The notes below the pieces were generated by a model. That model ran no database searches. It saw only the letters and a program-made list of their open reading frames with translations, and was not told the DNA's origin. Positions 24,118 to 31,800 of a stretch of 43,159 bases of DNA are shown here, piece after piece. The stretch comes from JBCCJA01 sp039045975. GTDB lineage: Bacteria; Planctomycetota; Planctomycetia; Planctomycetales; Planctomycetaceae. Location: NCBI GenBank assembly GCA_039045975.1, contig JBCCJA010000030.1, forward strand, positions 1 through 43,159, read 5' to 3'. The translations under genes and the position numbers were made by a program. Position 1 is the stretch's first letter, and each line of letters opens with the position of its first letter.

Positions 24118-25572
24118 ATGTCTGTCGCAGCAGCTTCCGGCACCGGCAAAATCACCCAGGTCATCGGTTCGACGTTCGACGCCGAGTTTTCCGAGGACTC
24201 GTTGCCGGCGATCTACAACGCCGTCCGTGTCGAATCGGAAAGCCACGGTGTGAAGGTCGCCGTCACCGGCGAGGTGCAGCAGCACCTCGGCGGCGGGAAA
24301 GTCCGCTGCGTCGCGCTCGGGTCGACCGACGGTATGGTCCGCGGGACCGACGTCGTCGACACCGGTGCGCCGCTGTCGGTGCCGGTCGGTAAAGAGACGC
24401 TCAGCCGCGTGTTCAACGTCCTCGGCGAGCCGATCGACGGCCGCGGTGACGTCAGCACCGAAGAACGCTGGCCGATCCACCGCGAACCGCCGGCACTCAA
24501 GGACCTGTCGGCGAAGTCGGAAGTCTTCCCGACCGGGATTAAGGTCGTCGACCTGCTCACGCCGTTCGTGCGTGGTGGTAAGGCCGGCCTGTTCGGCGGG
24601 GCCGGGCTCGGTAAGACGGTCATCCTGACCGAGCTGATCGCGCGGATCGCGTCGGAGTTCGGCGGCTACTCGGTCTTCGCTGGCGTCGGCGAGCGGACCC
24701 GCGAGGGCAACGACCTGCTGCTCGAAATGCGGGAAACGATGACCGGCTCGGGCGAAGACGCGAAGTCGGTCATCGACAACACGGTGATGGTCTTCGGCCA
24801 GATGAACGAGCCGCCGGGCGCCCGACTGCGGGTCGCGCTGTCGGCCCTGACGATGGCCGAGTGGTTCCGCGACACGACCGGGACCGACACGCTGCTGTTC
24901 GTCGACAACATCTTCCGCTTCTCACAGGCCGGCTCGGAAGTGTCGGCGCTCTTGGGGCGGATGCCATCGGCGGTCGGTTATCAGCCGACTCTGGGGACCG
25001 AGCAGGGCGAGCTGCAGGAGCGGATCGTTTCGACGAACAACGGCTCGATTACCTCGGTGCAGGCGGTCTACGTCCCCGCGGACGACCCGACCGACCCGGC
25101 CCCGGCGACGGCGTTCAGCCACCTCGACGCGTTCATCTACCTCGAGCGTTCGATCGCCGAACGCGGCCTCTACCCGGCGATCGACCCGCTGAAGTCGTCG
25201 AGCCGGATTCTTGACCGCCAGTACGTCGGCGACCGGCACTTCGAGGTCGCCAACCGCGTGAAGTCGATCCTCCAGCGGTACCGCGAACTGCAGGACATCA
25301 TCGCGATCCTCGGCATCGACGAGCTGTCGGAGACCGACAAGCAGATCGTCGCCCGGGCCCGCCGGATCGAGCGGTTCCTGTCGCAGCCGTTCTTCGTCGC
25401 GGAGGTCTTCACCGGCAAGCCGGGGAACTTCACGCCGCTCGAAGAGACGATCCGCAGCTTCGAGGAGATCTGCGACGGCAAGTGGGATCACCTGTCGGAG
25501 TCGGCGTTCATGTACGTCGGCACGGTCGAGGAGGCCGAGGCCCAGCAGAAGAAGATGGACGAGGAAGCGTAA
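24118..25572 (+). CDS. atpD: F1Fo ATP synthase subunit beta
   Basis: A 484-residue catalytic F1 subunit that makes ATP from ADP and phosphate. Walker A is GGAGLGKT at 160-167, with Leu where most have Val. The catalytic glutamate is Glu192 in GERTREGNDL. Other landmarks are VFGQMNEPPGARLRV, LLFVDNIFRFSQAGSEVSALLGRMPSAVGYQPTL (shown here only as its ends: LLFVDNIFRF and MPSAVGYQPTL), the DELSE segment in ILGIDELSETDK, and the C-terminal RIERFLSQPFFVAEVFTG. Nothing is missing. The message continues to atpC across inverted repeat 6. Confidence 0.98.
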   Translation: MSVAAASGTGKITQVIGSTFDAEFSEDSLPAIYNAVRVESESHGVKVAVTGEVQQHLGGGKVRCVALGSTDGMVRGTDVVDTGAPLSVPVGKETLSRVFNVLGEPIDGRGDVSTEERWPIHREPPALKDLSAKSEVFPTGIKVVDLLTPFVRGGKAGLFGGAGLGKTVILTELIARIASEFGGYSVFAGVGERTREGNDLLLEMRETMTGSGEDAKSVIDNTVMVFGQMNEPPGARLRVALSALTMAEWFRDTTGTDTLLFVDNIFRFSQAGSEVSALLGRMPSAVGYQPTLGTEQGELQERIVSTNNGSITSVQAVYVPADDPTDPAPATAFSHLDAFIYLERSIAERGLYPAIDPLKSSSRILDRQYVGDRHFEVANRVKSILQRYRELQDIIAILGIDELSETDKQIVARARRIERFLSQPFFVAEVFTGKPGNFTPLEETIRSFEEICDGKWDHLSESAFMYVGTVEEAEAQQKKMDEEA

Positions 25573-25585
25573 ACAGCCGTCCGCC

Positions 25586-25667
25586 GTCCGCTTTCCGCTT
25601 TCCGCTTTCGGTCAGCGACGGTCCTGTTCGAACGCGGATAGCGGATGGCTGACAGCGGATAGCGAAC
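25586..25667. repeat. long inverted repeat 6, built of GCGGATA/TTTCCGC units, between atpD and atpC
   Basis: Arms 25586-25610 and 25643-25667 pair at about three quarters of positions around a loop of about 32 nt. The left arm repeats CCGCTTT three times, and the right arm repeats GCGGATAGCG with GGCTGACA between the copies. The element reaches to within 2 nt of the atpC start codon and so overlaps the place where the atpC ribosome-binding site should be. Confidence 0.7.
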
Positions 25668-25668
25668 G

Positions 25669-26070
25669 ATGCCCGAACTGCGACTCGTCCTCGTCACTCC
25701 CGAAACGACCCTGCTCGACGAGCCGGTGCGGGGGCTCCGCCTTCCGATGTTTGACGGGCAGGCGGGCATCCTGCCGGGCCGGGCCCCGATGGTCGGCCGG
25801 CTGGGCACCGGGGAACTTTCGGTCGAACTGTCCGACGGCGGGACGGAGTCGTTCTTCGTCGATGGCGGGTTCGTGCAGGTCAAGGGCGAGGTCGTTTCGG
25901 TGCTGACCGACCGGGCGCTCGAGCCGTCGAAGATCGAGCTCGCCGAGGCCGACGCCGGCCTCAGCGAGGCCGTCGGCCGCACGACGACGAGCGATGAAGA
26001 GTCGGACGCCCGCTTCCGCGACCAAGAGCGTTACCGCGGCATGCGGGCGGTCGCGAAGAAGGCAAAGTAG
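25669..26070 (+). CDS. atpC: F1Fo ATP synthase subunit epsilon
   Basis: A 133-residue subunit that joins the rotor to the c-ring and can inhibit ATP hydrolysis. The N-terminal beta-sandwich (residues 1-85) shows LRLVLVTPETTLLDE, FDGQAGILPGRAPMVGRLGTG, and FFVDGGFVQVKGEVVSVLTDRA. The C-terminal helical part (about 90-133) is short and rich in charged residues. Length is typical. No ribosome-binding site of normal form precedes ATG 25669 because repeat 6 runs up to the gene. It is the last gene of the operon; the convergent cytochrome b gene ends 56 nt downstream. No clear terminator was seen in that gap. Confidence 0.95.
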   Translation: MPELRLVLVTPETTLLDEPVRGLRLPMFDGQAGILPGRAPMVGRLGTGELSVELSDGGTESFFVDGGFVQVKGEVVSVLTDRALEPSKIELAEADAGLSEAVGRTTTSDEESDARFRDQERYRGMRAVAKKAK

Positions 26071-26126
26071 GGCCCGCTCGGCTTGTGCTGGCAGGCCGCG
26101 CAGGGCTGACCCGCTCGGATCGCGAC

Positions 26127-28019
26127 TCAATCGTTGATCGTCGCGACGACGTCGCCCGCGGCTTGTTCTTCTTCGGGAGACGCCTCGGCCGGCCGCAGCC
26201 AGTCTTCGCGGAGCCAATCGACGATCAGCCCGATCTGTTTGCGGGTGAGCAGGTTGTTCGGATCGCCTTCCGGGCCGACGGCGTACAGCGGCATGCGGTC
26301 GTTCGTGGACCCGTAGAACCGCTCGTCTTCGATGTTCGCGATCATGTCGATCATGTAGTCGCGTGACATGTAGCCGACGAGCGACGGGTAGCCCTCGCCG
26401 CCGCCCTCTTCTTCGCCGTAGGCGTGGCAGTCGGTGCAGCCGATGTCGAAGCCGGCGAGATGCTCCGCCCCGGCTTCGAGCACGGTCATGTCCTCATCGG
26501 ACCCGGCGGGCGTGTCGGCGGCGGTCGCGTCGAGCGCGGCCTGATAAGACAACTTCGCTTCGGCCGAGAGGGCGGCGATGGCCTCGTCGATGATCTGTTC
26601 GCGCTCGGCGACGATCTCCGGGTCGTCGGGGTCGTCGACGTCGCGGAGCCAGTTGCACGTGAAGTCGACCATTTCGTCGTCCTCGGTGCCGAACGCTTCG
26701 GTGTTGCCCATAAGTTCGGGGCTGTCGATGACGCCGCAGGTGAGCCATTTGCGGACCCACTCCCGGCTGCCGACGCGGTGCAGGTTCGGGGCGGACGACT
26801 CGGCCGCGACGATCCCGTGCCCGTCGGGCGCGACGTGCGAGTGGCAGCCGGCGCAATGCTCGACGAACAGGCGCTCGCCGGCGATGAGCGGGTCTTCTTC
26901 GAGCAGCGTGACCGCCCCGGTCGGCGGGACGCCGAGCGTCGAGGCGAGGAAGACGGCCCGCTCGGCGATCAGTTCGGACTCCTCGGCGACCTCCGCGACG
27001 TGCGGATCCTCGATGTCGCGACGGACCGGGATCGCGGTCAGGACCGCCCAGCCGGCCAAGGCCGCGACGGTCAGCACGCCGCGGACGGCGAAAAATTTGA
27101 TTCCGGGCACGTACCGGTCGAGCCACGGCCAAAGGACCAACAGGCCGATCACGGCGCCCGGCAGCACCTGAGTGGCGACGAATTCCAACGCCGGCGGGAA
27201 GTAGGTCCGCAGTTCGAACAGGAACAGGAAGTACCACTCCGGTCGGGGAAGCAGTTCGAGACCGGGATCGGGCGGGGCTTCGAGCGGTGCCCCGAAGCGG
27301 GACGCCATCGCGAACAACGCGATCCCGGCGGCCGTCACCGCGAGCAGGTCGCGCGTCCCTTGATCGAGATTAGTTTTTTTCTCGCTCCCGGTTTGGCCAG
27401 GGCCTTCTGGGAAGCGGCGGATTTGCCAGATGTGGACGGACACCAAGAGCAGGCCGAGGGCCGGCATCACGACGGCGTGTAGCACGTAAAAACGGGTGAG
27501 CGTCAGCGTGCCGACCGAGCCCCCGCCGTTCAGGACGGTGCGGAGCGCGGGTCCGATCACCGGCTGCGTGGCGAGGATGTTCGTCTCGACTTCGAGTTGG
27601 GCGAACGCCTTCGCCGACCCTGTGAGCGGGTTCCCGGTCACGGCGAAGACGACCAGCACCGGCAGGATCAGGACGGCGGCGACCCACGCGAGGTCCCGGC
27701 CGTTGCGGTAGCCGCCCGTGACGAACAGCCGCAGTAGGTAAGCCGGGTAGAACACGAGCAACGCGTGCGTCGCCCAGTAAAACACTCCGCGGAGCAGTGC
27801 CCCGCCGGGTGCCGTTTCCAAGTAGTGCGTGCTCGCCCAGGCGTCTTCGGCCGTCGGTGCGTAGGACGACCAGATCAGTACGCCGCTGGCCAGGACCGCA
27901 GCCAAAAGCGTGAGGCAGATCGGCCCCAGTGACCGGCTCCACGACGCGGGGGCGGTCTCTTCCTTCTTCGAGAAGGTCCAGCCTGTGCGGCTTTCGACCC
28001 AGGTGGTCACGGCGTTCAT
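26127..28019 (-). CDS. cytochrome b (b6/subunit IV type) fused to a diheme cytochrome c, lacking helix B haem ligands
   Basis: A 630-residue membrane protein of a bc/b6f-type quinol oxidising complex. Residues 1-205 match cytochrome b6 and 225-330 match subunit IV, including the quinol-site PEWY motif (260-263). Two c-type domains follow, with haem sites CAGCH (389-393) and CTDCH (528-532) and possible axial Met437 and Met576. In spinach-type b6 the haems are bound by His86/100 and His187/202. The ungapped equivalents here are Phe80, Tyr94, His181 and His196: helix D ligands are kept, both helix B ligands are lost. A nearby His85 exists but is out of phase. The b6 Cys35 for haem c' is also absent. 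Start 28019 is chosen because conserved sequence begins at MNAVTTWVESRTGW; the frame upstream is shadow sequence overlapping the Rieske gene. It follows the Rieske gene by 37 nt. Confidence 0.9.
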   Translation of the reverse strand: MNAVTTWVESRTGWTFSKKEETAPASWSRSLGPICLTLLAAVLASGVLIWSSYAPTAEDAWASTHYLETAPGGALLRGVFYWATHALLVFYPAYLLRLFVTGGYRNGRDLAWVAAVLILPVLVVFAVTGNPLTGSAKAFAQLEVETNILATQPVIGPALRTVLNGGGSVGTLTLTRFYVLHAVVMPALGLLLVSVHIWQIRRFPEGPGQTGSEKKTNLDQGTRDLLAVTAAGIALFAMASRFGAPLEAPPDPGLELLPRPEWYFLFLFELRTYFPPALEFVATQVLPGAVIGLLVLWPWLDRYVPGIKFFAVRGVLTVAALAGWAVLTAIPVRRDIEDPHVAEVAEESELIAERAVFLASTLGVPPTGAVTLLEEDPLIAGERLFVEHCAGCHSHVAPDGHGIVAAESSAPNLHRVGSREWVRKWLTCGVIDSPELMGNTEAFGTEDDEMVDFTCNWLRDVDDPDDPEIVAEREQIIDEAIAALSAEAKLSYQAALDATAADTPAGSDEDMTVLEAGAEHLAGFDIGCTDCHAYGEEEGGGEGYPSLVGYMSRDYMIDMIANIEDERFYGSTNDRMPLYAVGPEGDPNNLLTRKQIGLIVDWLREDWLRPAEASPEEEQAAGDVVATIND

Positions 28020-28056
28020 GAGCGTCAACGTGGCTGCTTGCTGTTGGCTGGCGATG

Positions 28057-28632
28057 TCAGCTGCGGGGCGTCTTTTCCGCGGTGCCGACCACGAAGTCTT
28101 GGAAGGCGACGGCGACCCAGGCCTCGCCGGTCGCGTCGTCGACCTCCACGCGTGCGGGTAACTCGTCGAGACCGCGCGGCGACGGGTGCGTGTAATCAGG
28201 GGCCTCGACCAGTTCGCCGTCCTCACCAAAACGTCCGTCGTGGCAGCCGCAGAAGAAGGTCATCTCCTCGGTCGTGGCCCGCGTGACCTGGCAGCCGCTG
28301 TGCGGACAGATCGTGTTGAACGCGGAGACGGTCACGCCGGTCGGGTCGTCGCCCGGCTCTTCCTCGAGACGGAGGAAGACGCGTCCGATCGCGACATCGC
28401 GTCGCACGGTCCATGCATCGGTTTTGTCGCCGCGGACCGGCGCGACCGAGATTTTCCCTGGGGAAAGTCGTGCGAGCCGCTCGACCCGCCGGAACGGCGC
28501 GTCGGCGGACGCGGCTTCCTGCGCGTCGGCCAGCGGTGCGGTCAGGAATCGGGCCGCCGGGTAGCCGACGAGGGCGGCCCAGCCGCCCGCAGCCGCGGTC
28601 CGCATCGCGCCGAGCACCGTACGTCGCTGCAT
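28057..28632 (-). CDS. Rieske iron-sulfur protein of a bc/b6f-type complex
   Basis: A 191-residue electron carrier that takes the first electron from quinol and passes it to the cytochrome c part. The N-terminus has a twin-arginine-like start (MQRRTVLGAM) followed by a hydrophobic anchor (about 12-31). The [2Fe-2S] ligands are complete: Cys109 and His111 in CPHSGC, and Cys128 and His131 in CGCHDG. Cys114 and Cys130 form the usual disulfide. CPHSGC is a variant of the common CTHLGC. The start at 28632 is preferred to 28692, since it brings the RR motif to the N-terminus. It is the first gene of a two-gene operon with cytochrome b, divergent from uvrA by 170 nt. Confidence 0.92.
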   Translation of the reverse strand: MQRRTVLGAMRTAAAGGWAALVGYPAARFLTAPLADAQEAASADAPFRRVERLARLSPGKISVAPVRGDKTDAWTVRRDVAIGRVFLRLEEEPGDDPTGVTVSAFNTICPHSGCQVTRATTEEMTFFCGCHDGRFGEDGELVEAPDYTHPSPRGLDELPARVEVDDATGEAWVAVAFQDFVVGTAEKTPRS

Positions 28633-28802
28633 GAATGCCTCTGTCGGGTGACTCACCAGAAATACGAAAACTCCGATGCGAGATCGTAGCACCGTGGGGG
28701 GGTGTGTTCGACGCCTAGCGGCGTTCCGGCGGTCGCAGCGATCGACCGCCGTGGCTACGGTTCCATGTCTGCGACGACCCGCACAGCCGCCACAACCGAT
28801 CG

Positions 28803-31800
28803 ATGCCCGCGACCCGGAAGCGAAGTCCCGACGACGACCGCCGCTTCATCACGGTTCGCGGGGCCCGGGAGCACAACCTGCGGTCGGTCGACGTCGCGAT
28901 CCCGAAGAACGAACTCGTCGTGATGACGGGCGTGAGCGGCTCGGGGAAGAGCTCGCTGGCGTTCGACACGATCTACGCCGAGGGACAGCGGCGTTACGTC
29001 GAGAGCCTGTCCAGCTACGCGCGGCAGTTCCTCGGCCAGTTGCCGAAGCCCGACGTCGACGCCGTGACCGGCCTCGCTCCGGCGATCTCGATCCAGCAGA
29101 AGGTCGCCGGCAACAACCCGCGGAGCACGGTCGGGACCGTCACGGAGATCTACGACTACCTGCGGGTGCTCTTCGCGCGGGTCGGGCAGGGCTACTGCTA
29201 CGTCAGCGGCAAGCCGATCCGGGCGCAGACGCGGGAGCAGATCGTCGAGGCGATCGAGCGGACGCCTGAGGGGAGGCGGTTCCAGATCCTCGCCCCGGTC
29301 GTGAAGAACCAGAAGGGCGAGTTCCGCGACCTGTTCGACGACCTGCTGAAAAAAGGTTTCGTCAGGGCTCGTGTCGACGGCGACGTGTATGAATTGACCG
29401 ACCCGCCGAAGCTTAAGAAAAACTTTAAGCACGATATCGAGGTCGTTGTCGACCGACTGGTAGCCGGTAAGGCCGGTTCGAGCCGGCTGGCGGAGGCGGT
29501 CGAGACGGCGCTCGACCTCGGCGACGGGGCGCTGATCGTCGCCGGGCACGACGACGATTCGGAGAAGCTCTATTCGGCCAACTACGCTTGTGCCGAGTCG
29601 GGCATGAGTTACGAGCCGCCGAGCCCGCAGCTGTTCAGCTTTAATAGCCCGGTCGGGATGTGTCCCGACTGTCAGGGGCTGGGGATCAAGTCGGACTTCG
29701 TCGTCGACCGGTTGATCCCGGATGATTCTCTGTCGGTGAATCGCGGTGCGATCGGCGTCGTCGGGAAGATGGCGGAGGTCGGCCGCTGGCGGAAGCAGAT
29801 TTATAAAGGGGCCGCCGCGGCGATCGAGGCCGATTGCGGGATGGACGCGAACTCGCTGCTCAAGACCGCATGGAAAAAGCTGCCCGAAGACGCCCGTCAT
29901 AAATTCCTCTACGGCACGGGCGAGCGGCACGTCACGTTTTCGTGGCGGGGCTACAAGCGGGGCGGGACGTGGGAGGGCGTGATCGGCGAGCTGACCGAGT
30001 CGTATCGCACGACGAACAACCCGATGCGGCGGCGGCAGCTCGAAAAATATATGGACACGACGACGTGCTCGTCGTGCGGCGGGGCGCGGCTGAATCGGCA
30101 GGCGAGGAACGTGCGGGTCACGACCGCGAGCGAACGGTTCGCCGAGTTCGACGACCGGACCGAGCTGAGCCTGCCCGACGTGTGTGCCCTGACGATCGAA
30201 GAGGCCCACGCGTTCTTCGACGTCCTCGACCTCGACGAGACGGGGCTGTTCATCGCCGAGGCGGCGATCAAAGAGATCCGTGACCGGCTCGGGTTCCTGC
30301 TGAAGTGCGGGCTCGATTACCTGACACTCGACCGGAGAGCCCCGACGCTGTCGGGCGGCGAGTCGCAGCGGATCCGGCTCGCCGGGCAGATCGGCTCGGG
30401 CCTCGTCGGCGTCGTCTATATCCTCGACGAGCCCTCGATCGGTCTGCACCCGCGAGACAACGCGAAGCTGCTCGCGAGCCTCGAAGACCTGCGGGATCAG
30501 GGGAACACGGTCCTCGTCGTCGAGCACGACGAGGAGACGATGCGGGCGGCGGACCGCGTCATCGACTTCGGCCCGGGCCCCGGCGTCCGCGGGGGAGAGA
30601 TCGTCGCGGAGGGCTCGGTCGACGACGTCATGCGGGCGGAGCGGTCGCTGACGGGGGCCTATTTATCGGGTCGTAAGGAAGTCGCGATCCCGGCCGATCG
30701 CCGTGGCGACAACCCCGACGCGGCGATCACCGTCCGCGGCGCGACGCATCACAACCTGAAGGGCGTCGACGCCCGCATCCCGCTCGGCCGGTTCGTCTGC
30801 GTGACGGGTGTGTCAGGCAGCGGGAAGTCGTCGCTGGTAAATGACATCCTGTGGCAAGTTCTTAATCGTGACGTGAACGGGGGGAACGGCGACCCGGGGG
30901 CACACGAGTCGGTCGAGGGGCTCGACTTTATCGACAAGGCGATCGACATCGACCAGTCGCCGATCGGGCGGACGCCCCGTTCGAACCCGGCGACCTATAC
31001 GAAACTGTTCGACGAGATCCGCAAGCTCTACACGCACGTGCCTGAGGCGAAGCTGCGCGGGTTCGGCCCGGGACGCTTCAGTTTTAATACCGAAGGCGGT
31101 CGCTGCGAGCACTGTGAAGGCCACGGCGCGACGAAGCTAGAGATGGATTTTCTGGCCGACATCTGGGTCAAGTGCCCGGTCTGCGACGGCAAGCGGTTCG
31201 GGCGTGAGACGCTCGAAATTCAATTTAAAGGCAAGTCGATCGCCGACGTCCTCGAGATGGACGTGCAGGAGGCCCTGACGCACTTCGAGAACGTGCCGAA
31301 GGTGCGGCGGATGCTGGCGACGCTGCACGACGTCGGGCTCGACTACATGAAGGTCGGGCAGCCGTCGCCGACGCTGTCGGGCGGCGAGGCGCAACGGATT
31401 AAGCTCGCCCGGGAGCTCGGCAAGCGGTCGACCGGGAAGACGTTTTACGTGCTCGACGAGCCGACGACCGGGCTGCATTTCGCCGACGTCGACAAGTTGC
31501 TCGAAGTGCTGCACGGGCTCGTTGACCGCGGGAACACTGTGCTCGTCGTCGAGCACGCGCTCGATGTCATTAAGACCGCCGACTGGGTGATCGATATCGG
31601 GCCCGAAGGCGGGGCGGGCGGCGGGACGGTCGTCGCGGAGGGGCCGCCGGAGGCGATCGCCGCGTGTGCCGACTCGCACACGGGGCGGGCCCTGCGCGAC
31701 GTGCTGCCGAAGGCGCGTCTGAAGCTCGGCAAGCGGGCCCTGGCGGCGATCAAGAAAGCCGACGCGGCCTTCGAGTCGTCGAAGCCGACAGTTTCCAAAA

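Noticed and set aside
28020..28229. 70-residue N-terminal extension of cytochrome b
   Set aside because: It overlaps the Rieske gene in another frame and is Arg/Ser/Pro-rich shadow sequence; cytochrome b begins at MNAVTTWVE.
28633..28802. LexA/SOS box upstream of uvrA
   Set aside because: No convincing palindromic operator was seen in the 170-nt divergent region.
28755..30527. 590-residue open frame antisense to the start of uvrA
   Set aside because: Its composition mirrors the complementary strand of uvrA, and no family pattern was seen.
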